A stretch of DNA of 64,000 nucleotides, from the NCBI RefSeq assembly GCF_905220365.1, contig NC_061138.1, positions 10,555,814 to 10,619,813 on the forward strand. The letters are read 5' to 3'. The position numbers were made by a program, and so were the translations under genes. The notes under the pieces were generated by a model. The model saw only the letters and a program-made list of their open reading frames with translations, had not been told where the DNA came from and searched no databases. Positions 55,546 through 64,000 of this stretch are shown in pieces. This DNA is from Vanessa cardui (Eukaryota; Arthropoda; Insecta; Lepidoptera; Nymphalidae). Numbering within the stretch: position 1 is the stretch's first letter; every line of letters starts with the position of its first letter.

Positions 55546-55716
55546 CGTTGACCTCTGTAGACATAATAAGTGTCATAGCGGTTTTGATGGTATACAAGTT
55601 GTACTACAGAATTATCTTGCGGTGAGTTTTAGCAAAGTGTATAGATTAAATGGCAGAAAAAATATACAAACATATGTATATTTTCATTGCTATCCGTATA
55701 CGGTATCGATTTTTAA

Positions 55717-55810
55717 ATCAAATCAAAATATACTTTATTCAAGTAGGCTTATTTATACAAGCACTTTTTAATCGTCATTTAACAACTATATTAAGTGAGG
55801 CTACCACCAA
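55717..55810 (-). repeat. R4, first part of the antisense copy
   Basis: TCAAAATATACTTTATTCAA, CTTTTTAATCGTCATTTAAC and GAGGCTACCACC; sense is minus. Confidence 0.65.
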
Positions 55811-57656
55811 ATTTGGTTGTCAGGTACCTCATATCAAATTTAATCAAAATAGTTAAGTAGCGTGGCCGACAGACAATAACTTTCGTATTATAATACAAAT
55901 ATAGATTATGCTGATATATTTATTTTAACTTGAACAAATCTACTACCCCAATTCCTCTATGTAATGAAATGATATGACAATAAAACTGAAACAATCCTTA
56001 TAATAAATTGTTAATATTATTATTACGTTGTGTGGGCCCAACTAATATATGTTACTACCTAAGCTGTTTGCAATAAAAATACCAAACAATAACTGTTACG
56101 GTTATCCTGTTTTTGATTTGATTTAACACGTCATAATTTCCGTTTCCCAGTAAAGAATACATATCGTATATTATAAAAACTTAAAAAAAAAATTAGAAGC
56201 AATGCCCCAAATTAATTATGGTGTTACTAATATTCCTATTTACCCCTCCTTTTAAGCTTATCGCTTGTGTTAGGAGTGGGAAAGACAATAACCTAAGTCA
56301 GGATCGATGTGACTTTTAACATCGCTAAATTTATCTATTTTATCTTTATTCAAATTATTTACACAATTTATTGAAATAGATAATTGCCTACAGATAATCG
56401 AATGTGTAATCGTCGCGGTGTCAAAATTCAAATTCCAACGTGACTAATCTTAAACGAACGATTGAAACGCTTGTACATAATAAATATGTTATGCGCTAAT
56501 TAGAACATAACAGGTAAAACCTCCTGACTGTTATGTTACATATATGATATTATGTTGTATAATTTTCAGTAATTAAACTTACAATGAATACAATCTACAG
56601 CTTTAATATTGCATTTTCAAAATAAACTGAAATCAAATCTTTATTTATCAGAACATTCAATGATACATAAGTACCTACCATAAGCATATCATACTTTAAT
56701 AGCAAAATATGTTTTTTTTTGTCACTTCCGTCTTATCTGCTGACGCTTAAATCACATCGTTTTGATGAAATTTACTATTTGTAATAGTCTGAGTTGGATG
56801 GAAGAACATAAGCATAAAACATATATATTTTTTAATTTCACCGCTCCTAAAAAAATTGACAGTGTATGAAATTACATCGTCAATTTTTTATTATACATCG
56901 GTCTTACATCTAGTTTTTAATAGAGAAAAATAAACAAATATAATTCGTTATAGAAGTGCCTAAAAACACTTATAATTAAGCCTAAAGATTAGTGCTTCTT
57001 CCCGATATCAACGTGGGTGTCACGAAAGCCGGCTCATAGCATTTTTTGCCATAGGAGCATTCATCAATACCTACGCTTTTTACTTCAATAACTCGTATGG
57101 CGGCAGGAAAGCAAGCCATCAGCTAAAACATTCCCAAGAAGGGTTCGCGACTGGTAGGCGGCCTGCCTTAAAAGTTAACAAAATGCTTTTTCTTCCAGTG
57201 TAATAAAATACATTTGGGATGAGACCAAATATATGTGATAAGTGTTGTTGATTATATAAGCGGAGAAGATATAGTAAATACTTCAAACGTAGAAATTCTG
57301 TCTTCGATTTAGATAACGCGGTAAGATTACCGGTTTTATGATTCCGCTGTCTGCGTTAAGCTGAGTATCTTGCTCAGTTCGAAATAGAACTTCTTGCTGA
57401 AGATCATTATTAAAATTACTGGTCGCAAATAATATGTTTATAAACTTGTAAATGTTCTATTTGATATTTGATATTTTACTATCAAACCGGTTGAGGTTAT
57501 GTTGATTGCGTATATATGTGTATATATAGGGATGCATCTATTTTCATGGAGATCGGTGGACTAGCATACGAGCAATACATGTATAAATATATAATAATTT
57601 TGAAACAAATAGAATAGTAACTATATTACATACATATATAACTGTATTTAACTAAC
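55811..57656. other. AT-rich intergenic DNA with one GC-richer patch
   Basis: About 56995-57185 is less AT-rich (GTCACGAAAGCCGGCTC, GGTTCGCGACTGGTAGGCGG). Its minus strand is open for about 45 codons (LMACFPAAIRVIEVK..), which I could not assign. Elsewhere no gene; 56859-56891 has an 11-bp inverted repeat AAAAAATTGAC. Confidence 0.35.
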
Positions 57657-57808
57657 ATGAATTTGTATTTTAAAAGAAGAATAACTACCTACTTTTTACT
57701 GTCCTCGGTAGAATCTACATTTCAATCTGTTGGAAGTTACTTAAATGATTCAAAAGGGCTTGCAAAAGTCTACTTGAATAAAGTATATTTTGATTTTGAT
57801 TTCATAGA
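57657..57808 (+). repeat. R4, complete tail
   Basis: GAATAACTACCTACTTTTTAC, CGGTAGAATCTACATTTC, AAAGTCTACTTGAATAAAG, then TTTTGATTTTGATTTC. The 89-codon frame beginning at 57657 is repeat-derived. Confidence 0.6.
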
Positions 57809-57866
57809 CATTATCCTACGTATTCCCGTTAATAATGGTAGCAGTCTTCACATCGAGCATTCCCCG

Positions 57867-58099
57867 ATAATAGTGATCCAATCCAATCCAATCCATCAGC
57901 CCATTTCCATCCACTGCTGGACATAGGCCATTCCAATTGCACGCCACTGAGATCGTACTTGGGCTACTCGCATCCAGCTCCTGCCAGCCGTCTTGCGTAA
58001 GTCGTCACTCCACCGTGCCCATGGACGTGCTACACTACGTTTGCCGAGACGCGGTCTCCACTCTAGAACACGTTTTCCCAAATAGTGAATAATAGTGAT
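57867..58099 (-). pseudogene. RTE-type LINE, extreme 3' end, with 11-bp target duplication
   Basis: The minus-strand frame 57896-58081 reads RWSDDLRKTAGRSWMRVAQ and WRAIGMAYVQQW, the conserved C-terminus of RTE-clade reverse transcriptases. It ends at a stop followed by a (ATTGG)n tail (plus-strand CCAATCCAATCCAATCC at 57878-57894). ATAATAGTGAT flanks both ends (57867-57877 and 58089-58099), a perfect 11-bp target duplication. Only about 210 bp were inserted, so it is strongly 5'-truncated and inactive. Confidence 0.85.
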
Positions 58100-58440
58100 A
58101 CTAATATCGTAAATATTTACAAACCCCTAGTATTTAAATTAGAAAAAAAAAAAAAACATTTTAAAGTCTAGATAACGAACCAAATGCAACTATCATAACT
58201 GATTATCAGATTTGGTTATCAGATCTGATAGCTTCAATAGCTGTGACAGGAACCTTATCTTAAAGGAACTTATGGAATGAAGTTGAAGGCTTTGAAGAGA
58301 TAACGTCACGTCAATACGTCACGGCGCAAGTTTGTCAAATATTCCTATATCGTATTTCGAATTCCGAATTCTTGATTATTATAACTTTGTCATAATCCTG
58401 ATTCCTTATTTATTTCATGATACAGTTCTAAGAGAAAGAG
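58100..58440. other. Intergenic DNA, nothing recognised
   Basis: AACGTCACGTCAATACGTCACGG near 58304-58323 has three CGTCA half-sites (seen as CGTCACGTCAATACGTCACG). No gene. Confidence 0.35.
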
Positions 58441-58712
58441 CTGAGATGGTTCAATGGTTAGAGCACGTACATGGTAACCGATGATAACGGGTCCAAACTC
58501 AGGCAAGCACCACTGAATTTTTATGTGCTTAATTTGTGTTTATAATTCATCTCGAGCTCGGCGGTGAAGAAAACCATCGTAAGGAAACCTGCATGTGTCT
58601 AATATCAAAGAAATTCTGCCACATGTGAATCAGCAGGATGGTGAAATATGCTCCTAACCTTCTCCTTGAAGGGAGAGGAGGCATGAGACAAGAAGTGGGA
58701 AATTTACAGATA
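58441..58712 (+). repeat. R2 SINE, full length
   Basis: Best R2 copy: head GAGATGGTTCAATGGTTAGA, B-box-like GGTCCAAACTC, AAGCACCACTGAATTTTTATG, GTAAGGAAACCTGCATGTG and end GAAGTGGGAAATTTACAG. Confidence 0.8.
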
Positions 58713-58734
58713 GCTTATTATTTATATTATATAT

Positions 58735-58832
58735 ACTTTAGTCAGTTCTGAGAGATTGCTTAAAGCAATAAGGTCGCCTTTCCACGCCCTGACTGTGAAC
58801 TGATTGGTGTGCAATAAAGCGTTGTCTTTCTT
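58735..58832 (+). repeat. LINE 3' end with conserved hairpin
   Basis: GAGATTGCTTAAAGCAATAA (a stem GATTGCTT/AAGCAAT) then GGTCGCCTTTCC and GGTGTGCAATAAAGC. This hairpin plus GTGTGCAATAAAG layout is a common lepidopteran non-LTR 3' end. Confidence 0.5.
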
Positions 58833-59064
58833 TGACTGTATCAGTGTGTTCAGTCACGTACATATCTTTAGACCAAATCTTTTAGATAAGGCAACAAACC
58901 TTATATTAAATAATCACTTTTATTACATAACTAACTTAATCACACGTAAATATGATAACATTTATTTCAACGTAACGCTGAGGATTTTGATGTTTGTTGT
59001 TTTTTTTCGACAAGGCACGATGCATAACTATTTAACACAACTGCTATGTAACCTACATTTTAAA
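58833..59064. other. AT-rich DNA, frame without domain
   Basis: A 101-codon frame at 58804-59109 starts in the LINE tail and ends in the R7 element. Its peptide is rich in F, I, L, N and Y with no domain, so I reject it as a gene. Confidence 0.4.
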
Positions 59065-59330
59065 TCTATACATATAATAAGATTGGAGTGTCTTGTTTGT
59101 AATATATAGCCCTTTTTTACTCAATGCATATGTATGTATTAACATATACCGAAATGTAATTTTTTACAATTTTTGTTTGTCGGTTTATTCCGGCTAATCT
59201 CTGGAACGGCTGGATCGATTTCGACGGAACTTTCACAGGCAGATAACTTATATAATAAGGAGTAACTTAGGCTACAATAATATTTCTTTTTATTAACGTT
59301 AAATACGTACATGGTCACGCGCACACCTAG
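59065..59330 (+). mobile_element. R7 Helitron-like element, full length
   Basis: Starts TCTATACATATAATAAGATT, carries CGGCTAATCTCTGGAACGG, CTTTCACAGGCAGATAAC, and ends CACGCGCACACCTAG. 266 bp, the reference copy for the interrupted one at 4.3-4.9 kb. The 5' TC and 3' CTAG ends agree with Helitrons. Confidence 0.55.
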
Positions 59331-60204
59331 AGTGTAATATCTTTGTTAAGTGTCAAATTATTGGCGAGTGTGGGTTATCCCTTAGGGAATTATTCCACCA
59401 TGGACTTTTTTGAAGGCCTTTTCAAGGTGTACAATACTGTAGTACATTGCTCTGATGTAGTAGGGTTCAGCTATCATTTGCTATATACTGATTTACCTCA
59501 CAAAATCAGTTGTCTAGTTTTGAATATCTAACCATACACAGGGACAGATAACGGGATATTATATAATACACTATATGTTGATTAAGATATTATAAGTTCA
59601 CTAAAGAATTCCTATAATTAAAATACTGAATATTATTAAACAATTATCATTGAATATATTTCAAGTTGATTTAAACATTCCTAATAACATTGTAAACAAT
59701 TATGTAGATGTTGAAAGAGTTGTGTTAGCACTATCGAAGTTATACCTTGCCAGCACTTCAGGCTTTCTTATTAGAAACATTGTGTCTCAAAAATGCTTCT
59801 TAAATAGAGATTTTTTTTTAATTTGAAAGATCACGATTCGACAGACACTGGTTGAACCTTAGGCTTAATATATATAAAAAAGGTTTGATGACGCAGTTGG
59901 ATTCGATATGCCGTTGCATAAAGAATCTTTCGATAATAGTATCGTTATTGTGTTCGACCCTTGTAATGACCAATCAAGCCTTCCAACATGGAGAAATAGT
60001 ACGCTATTGAAAAAAAAAAACTAATACCCGACTGTGTAAAAAAGTAAGACAATGATATGTTCTTCGAAATTATTATCTACCAATTCAATTTATCATCTTA
60101 TACGCAGACATACTTTATATAATTTATAGAGTTGAGTTTACAGATAGAGTTGAAAGAATAGCTGTGGTCGATTGTCTCATAAAAACATTTATATTTAGCA
60201 TACT
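59331..60204. other. AT-rich intergenic DNA, nothing recognised
   Basis: A 62-codon frame at 59343-59531 has no domain. Confidence 0.4.
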
Positions 60205-60315
60205 TTATTATTATTAATGCGAAAGTAATTGTCTGTTGTTCACTGTGAAAATAATGAACCGATTTTGATAAAATTTTAAATAACCTTGAAATGAAAGGTA
60301 CATGGTGTTTTTCTC
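60205..60315 (+). repeat. Helitron-like 5' fragment
   Basis: TTATTATTATTAATGCGAAAG, GTTCACTGTGAAAATAATG and AACCGATTTTGATAAAAT follow the layout of the 8.68 kb fragment. Confidence 0.4.
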
Positions 60316-60774
60316 TATCTATTAATTTTCATAACACTATATGTTGCTGTTCGTATTCTTATGTATTGGAGTAATAAAAAAAATCATTATTTAATGTAAT
60401 AAACATTTGTTTATTTACTCTGAATTTGGATTTATTAAAATAAAATCTAGCTTGTTTCTATAATTAAAAAAAAGTTTAAATCAGCATGTGTTTAATTTTG
60501 TACATGAAATACGTTTTTCTATTATTACAATTATTATATACAGGTATAATTTAAAAGTTCGTTTTATAAGTACACACACATAACAAAAATCACATTTATT
60601 TACAACACAAAAATATACAATTATTTTTACGAAATATTTTTTACATTATATAATTTTCATATTATTTATATTTCATAATATTTTCAATTTATAAAATTAA
60701 GATACAATTTAGAAAAATATTTTTTTAAAATGACACTTTTTATGATAATTAAGAAGAATAATATTTTTATTTCA
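60316..60774. other. Very AT-rich DNA downstream of mir-276
   Basis: No gene or shared repeat. A minus-strand AATAAA at 60767-60772 lies about 50 nt past the hairpin and could be a processing signal of the primary transcript, though in such AT-rich DNA it may be chance. Confidence 0.4.
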
Positions 60775-60965
60775 GATCTTCTATAATCTTCTAGAAGGCA
60801 CGTTGATCATTGGCAAACCCAAGAGCACGGTATGAAGTTCCTACAGTTGTATATTACGTAGGAACTCTATACCTCGCTAGTGGCATTCACCAGGATATGT
60901 TCGTATCGATGATGTAAATCTTCAAAATTCTTCATAATCTTCAACAGAAATTCTTCCCAAACTAT
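60775..60965 (-). ncRNA. Flanks of the mir-276 hairpin (primary transcript core)
   Basis: The less AT-rich stretch around the hairpin (ATCTTCTAGAAGGCACGTTG, ATTCACCAGGATATGTTCG, CTTCATAATCTTCAACAG) contrasts with the very AT-rich DNA on both sides and is probably conserved basal-stem and processing context. Both strands can be read as short exons with splice-like borders, but the microRNA explains the conservation. Confidence 0.55.
60812..60890 (-). ncRNA. mir-276: microRNA mir-276 precursor
   Basis: On the minus strand the hairpin has the 5p arm at 60857-60878 (starting AGCGAGGTATAGAGTTCC) and the 3p arm at 60822-60843 (starting TAGGAACTTCATACCG, seed AGGAACT). Both agree over their full 22 nt with the insect miR-276 mature sequences as I know them. 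The stem 60829-60844 with 60858-60873 pairs 15 of 16 positions, one as G-U, around a 13-nt loop. It continues outward through two symmetric 2x2 internal loops to about 60819/60883, standard Drosha/Dicer geometry. miR-276 is an insect microRNA expressed in brain and fat body; reported roles include olfactory memory in Drosophila, egg-hatching synchrony in locusts and female reproduction in mosquitoes. The transcript must start at higher coordinates, toward the GC-rich block at the right edge. Confidence 0.95.
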
Positions 60966-61079
60966 TTGAAAAAAGAACACAACATTTTTTAAATATTATT
61001 TAAACACACCAATCTTATTCTAAGCAAGTTCCAACACATACTACGTAACACACTGGCAACGCTCGTTGACATTACATTT

Positions 61080-61440
61080 AAAAAGAAAAAAAAAACAAAA
61101 TTAACATTTGAATAAAACAGCTGTCGTAACCCCCATAATTAATTTCCGTAGGTATCCGAACATTTGCATATTTTATCCTAGACGAGGAACTCGCTGTAAG
61201 GAGATAAGTTTCAACCCTTCTGGTCATGCAAATTTTTCTAAACGCCTCGTGGGAAGCCACGCCGGCGATTTGCATAAGAAATTTGAAATAATAAAGGCCA
61301 ACACGGTAGCGAATATTAATATCGGCTATAGAAATTCTTGAGAAATATTTCGGAAGTAAATTCTCGTGACTATGCAAATTTTGATTCATTCCGAACGTAG
61401 TGAACCAATGAATAATAGTAGAAGGGTCACCTCAGTTTAA
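61080..61440. promoter_or_regulatory. Candidate enhancer with four octamer (POU) sites
   Basis: Four exact octamers: ATTTGCAT at 61162-61169 and 61268-61275, ATGCAAAT at 61226-61233 and 61372-61379, two in each orientation within 218 bp. The block is repeat-free and less AT-rich (CCTCGTGGGAAGCCACGCCGG, read as GTGGGAAGCCACGCCGG). It is 280-500 bp upstream of mir-276. Octamers bind POU factors such as insect Nubbin/Pdm. The 103- and 77-codon opposite-strand frames here reflect low stop density only. Confidence 0.5.
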
Positions 61441-62084
61441 ATATGAAATGAGTTTTTAAATGACAATACAGATTCAAAATTATTCGATTCGATTTTTAAA
61501 TTAAATTAAATTCCATATTTATTTCGTAGATTACGACAATCGTAAAAGCGATAATGTATGGGAAACTCGAATGTTGATAATAGTACGAGTATACGCAACG
61601 ATTCGAGTAAGCCCGTTACTTTAGCATAGTCATAAACGATCTTGTAACAAAATTATATGACGAAATATATTAGTATCTACAATAAAATAATATCAAGGTA
61701 TTCCATTTTCAAATAATATAAGTATTTTTTAAAGAGATTTGAAATAAGAATATTTTCATATTTCGAATTAAATTTGAAGTATTGTTTAAGACCCTTTTAA
61801 ATTAAGAACACATATTCGCTAATAAATTTAGTTATAGAATAATAAAGCATTCAAATGAGTCAGAAAGGTACCAACTGACGTATCCGCGCCCCGAGTATAA
61901 TTACTTTAACGACGGGTGGATCTTTAATTATAATAATCTTTGTTAAAAAAAATGCCAAACATAGAAAATGTTATGTGACAGAGATGTTATCATTATTTAT
62001 TTGCAACACGTCAAATGTTATTTTAATTATGTAATGTAATATTGTAATATTACATTTTACAATTTTAGAAGATACTTTTTACAG
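61441..62084. other. AT-rich DNA between enhancer candidate and a SINE
   Basis: AAGGTACCAACTGACGTATCCGCGCC near 61866 (ACTGACGTATCCGCGCCCCG) is a short GC-richer island. No gene or repeat. Confidence 0.35.
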
Positions 62085-62086
62085 AC

Positions 62087-62245
62087 AGAGATGGCTTAGT
62101 AGTTACGAAACGTAAATCTTAAACCAATGATTAAATTTGAGTACATGAGTACTCAATTTTTTTTTATTCATTTCGTGGTAAAGAAAATTCTCGTGACGTG
62201 AGGTAACCTGCATAAGTCTGATGTAATTCAGCGACATGCTTGTTT
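62087..62245 (+). repeat. R2 SINE, old copy
   Basis: GAGATGGCTTAGTAGTTACG, CTTAAACCAATGATTAAATT, TTCTCGTGACGTGAGGTAAC and CTGCATAAGTCTGATG follow the R2 head and middle. Strongly diverged. Confidence 0.55.
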
Positions 62246-62755
62246 CTTGTTATTTTTACCGTATTTTTAGTTATGTAATATGAAATAACCACGTGATTCC
62301 TCAAGGCGAGAGTTGTATCAAAGATAAACGTTTGTTACAAAATCAGTGAGGTGAGCTATGTACTTTTCACTGATAACGTTATCTGATTATTTGTTTCATT
62401 CTAAGATCACTGCAAATAATATCGTAAAAAATACGGCACGTGTATTTTTATTAAACAACATTTATATAACTTGTCATGCTTTCGTAATAAATTTTAACTT
62501 TATTGTTTATTTATCTTCGTAATACACAAACCCTTACCAAAATACTATAAATATTATTGTGCAAACATATATAAACTAATTACATTTTAAACTAGATGTC
62601 ATTAAGGTCGTGTTTCCTATATCAAAGTCAGATAGACAAATATCAAATTAGGAATACCGTTATGACATTATCATATCACATCACGCAGATATGTCTTGTC
62701 AGTAATGTAAAGATGTTAGAGATATTATAAATGTATATCTATACATAAAAATGGC
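62246..62755. other. AT-rich intergenic DNA, nothing recognised
   Basis: No gene or repeat seen. Confidence 0.4.
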
Positions 62756-62935
62756 CATAAAGGTGTGTACAGGCGAACGACCCGTCGTCGTGCCAAATCC
62801 CGCTCATTTTAGGGATTTGCAGTTGAAATTAGTTCGCAAATCTCGGGCTTACCCGCCCCAGTTACAGATGTAGATACGAATGTATAAATAACCCGAGGCG
62901 CTATGGTTTTACGTTGTTTATTGTTTTTGTGGGAT
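62756..62935. promoter_or_regulatory. Candidate conserved non-coding block
   Basis: GCGAACGACCCGTCGTCGTG, CCCGCTCATTTTAGGG, CTCGGGCTTACCCGCCCC and ATAACCCGAGGCGC. GATTTGC and GCAAATC face each other across 15 nt. Repeat-free, within the likely mir-276 transcription unit. Confidence 0.35.
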
Positions 62936-63500
62936 TTTTTTTTCGTGTTCTATTCGAAATTCAAAATTCGAATGCAAATCAGAAATAATATAGAACACTT
63001 TTTTCTATTTATGTTGTACGGTAACTTTTGACATTTTATTATTTTAAACTTGGAATCATTTTTGAAATAAGATTTTTTTAACGGAATTTTTAAGCCGCAT
63101 ATTAAGGACTGCGGCTACAACACGGACGTGTTACTCAGATTTTATTGGCTCACAACTCTTTACAAAATAAGCCGCCTAGCAGTCATAATAATATTTCATC
63201 ATATTAATTACTTAATTAAAATAGTACTATTTAAATTCAGTTTCTTAACTAGCACATAATAAGCGAGGCGAATGTTAAACAGTCATTAGGTGTGAACATA
63301 AAAAAATAAATAAACATTTCATATTTACGTTTAGTCAAGAAAGGAATGTTTGTGTGAAAGTTACGAAGCGATAAATCCAATTTCCCGAGCCTAATGCGAG
63401 CTAAATATGTATGTATGGCTCAATTGAATAGCCACGCGATGTTCAATAAGTGCGGGTACGCACGGCATTAACGCAATAACTCACCGAACGGAAAAATTTG
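62936..63500. other. Intergenic DNA becoming GC-richer to the right
   Basis: No repeats of the window's families after about 62250, a rare repeat-free stretch. CCACGCGATGTTCAATAAG and GCGGGTACGCACGGC near 63431-63465 mark the transition. Confidence 0.35.
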
Positions 63501-64000
63501 TATGCTAGATGTGCTTTGATGGAAACGGGGCTAAAGTCAGCGCTAGAAAACGCATCGCAAGTCTGCGTCTGACTTTCCTTATCGGAGTCCAAACGCTCCA
63601 TTCAAATAACCAATTGAATTCAAATCAAGTACACAAGACATCATTAAATTAAAACTCGAGCAGGATTACTTCAAATTATCTCGCTCGTCCAAAAAATGAA
63701 GTCGATAACGATTCTTTAAAAACGTTAATTACTCGCTATCTCGTTATGACGGCAGATCGGAATCCGCGATAACGCGGACGGGCCCGAGCGATCGCGTGCA
63801 CGTCGGCAGTTTGCTTCCTATCTACGTCTGACGCAGCGCTGCGAATGTCCAATAAATACGCGTTTGACGCCCGCTGCGTACATCACCAGTGAACTTGGAA
63901 CTTTGATAGAACGCACCCATCACGCGAACCGGGCCCTGCACGGGAGGAGTGCCGGCTCACCTGTGACTAGCCGAGCGCACAATTGGCGACTTAGACGTGC
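63501..64000. promoter_or_regulatory. GC/CpG-rich promoter-like block at the right edge
   Basis: The most GC-rich DNA of the window, dense in CpG (GAATCCGCGATAACGCGG, GGGCCCGAGCGATCGCG, CACGCGAACCGGGCCC), with no repeat and no long frame. Contains a minus-strand core promoter candidate near 63.83 kb. It could serve mir-276 to the left, a gene beyond the edge to the right, or both. Confidence 0.5.
63826..63858 (-). promoter_or_regulatory. Minus-strand TATA-like box and initiator
   Basis: On the minus strand TATTTATT begins at 63858, and TCAGACG follows with its A at 63829, 29 bp downstream. This matches normal TATA-initiator spacing. The start would lie about 2.95 kb upstream of the mir-276 hairpin and read toward it. 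Confidence 0.4.

Noticed and set aside
55475..55856. Frames of 98 and 68 codons
   Set aside because: Composed of R1 and R4 repeat sequence with no domain.
58804..59109. 101-codon frame
   Set aside because: Spans a LINE tail, AT-rich DNA and a Helitron-like start; low-complexity peptide.
60776..60965. Apparent short exons on both strands with splice-like borders (TTTTATTTCAG before 60777; minus-strand CAAATAG acceptor and a SEV-stop end)
   Set aside because: The conservation-like composition is fully explained by the mir-276 hairpin; the apparent open frames are only about 18 and 30 codons.
61078..61389. 103-codon minus frame and 77-codon plus frame
   Set aside because: Opposite-strand overlap in a low-stop block, no domain, and the region is better explained as a regulatory block with octamers.
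1..64000. CRISPR arrays, bacterial operons, riboswitches or integrated viral genes
   Set aside because: None seen; composition, SINEs, LINEs and the microRNA mark this as animal nuclear DNA, and the only polymerase-like frame is a non-LTR retrotransposon.

Overview
This window is AT-rich, repeat-dense nuclear DNA from a lepidopteran, most likely a nymphalid butterfly. The evidence is several short repeat families I associate with butterfly genomes, RTE-type, CR1/Jockey-type and Helitron-like transposable elements, and an insect-type miR-276 hairpin. It is mostly gene desert: one long single-exon protein gene, one LINE open frame, one tRNA gene, one microRNA gene, and patches of low-repeat, less AT-rich DNA that look like regulatory or conserved non-coding sequence.

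Layout. 1-4.9 kb: a tRNA-derived SINE, a tRNA-Val(CAC) gene on the minus strand, another SINE, and a Helitron-like element with a nested SINE. 4.9-26 kb: intergenic DNA with about 25 repeat copies, a palindrome-bearing RTE tail, a LINE tail nested in a Helitron-like element, a long (TA)n tract and a fold-back element; 10.06-10.35 kb is a repeat-free, less AT-rich patch with an inverted pair of Sox-type sites. 26.57-26.96 kb: a compact non-repeat block with a TATA box exactly 30 bp from an initiator and a 34-codon ORF. 28.2-28.6 kb: a complete non-autonomous hAT element with a perfect 8-bp target duplication. 34.57-37.01 kb: an 812-residue intronless protein with three roughly 61-63 residue repeats and six C-x-H-x3-C-x5-C modules, family unknown to me. 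45.06-47.19 kb: a 5'-truncated LINE with an intact reverse transcriptase frame. 48-60 kb: more SINE, LINE and Helitron debris, including a short RTE copy with an 11-bp target duplication.

The most informative locus is on the right. A hairpin at 60.82-60.88 kb carries both mature arms of miR-276 on the minus strand. Transcriptionally upstream (higher coordinates) lie four exact octamer (POU-type) sites within 218 bp (61.16-61.38 kb), further low-AT blocks, and at 63.5-64.0 kb a GC/CpG-rich block with a minus-strand TATA-like box 29 bp from an initiator. I infer this is a mir-276 locus with its promoter and a POU-responsive enhancer, about 3 kb from promoter to hairpin.

Repeat labels used below: R1 = short dispersed repeat starting TTGGTGGTAGGGCTTTG and ending in CACTTACCATCAGGTGGCC; R2 = tRNA-headed SINE with GATGGCCCAGTGGTTAGA; R3 = tRNA-headed SINE with GGTTCGATTCCCGGCCGAG; R4 = LINE-type 3' end with GAGTAACTACTGAGTTTC and a (TTTTGA) tail; R5 = related tail family with CTTTATTCAATATAG on its antisense strand; R6 = element with GCGACCCGCCCC at one end and GTAAGCGACTTTGTTTTAT at the other; R7 = Helitron-like element with CTCTGGAACGGCTGGACCG and GTCGCGGGCACAGCTAG; R8 = element beginning near CGGCTTCTCTCGC. 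Families were recognised by comparing copies inside the window; database names were not checked.
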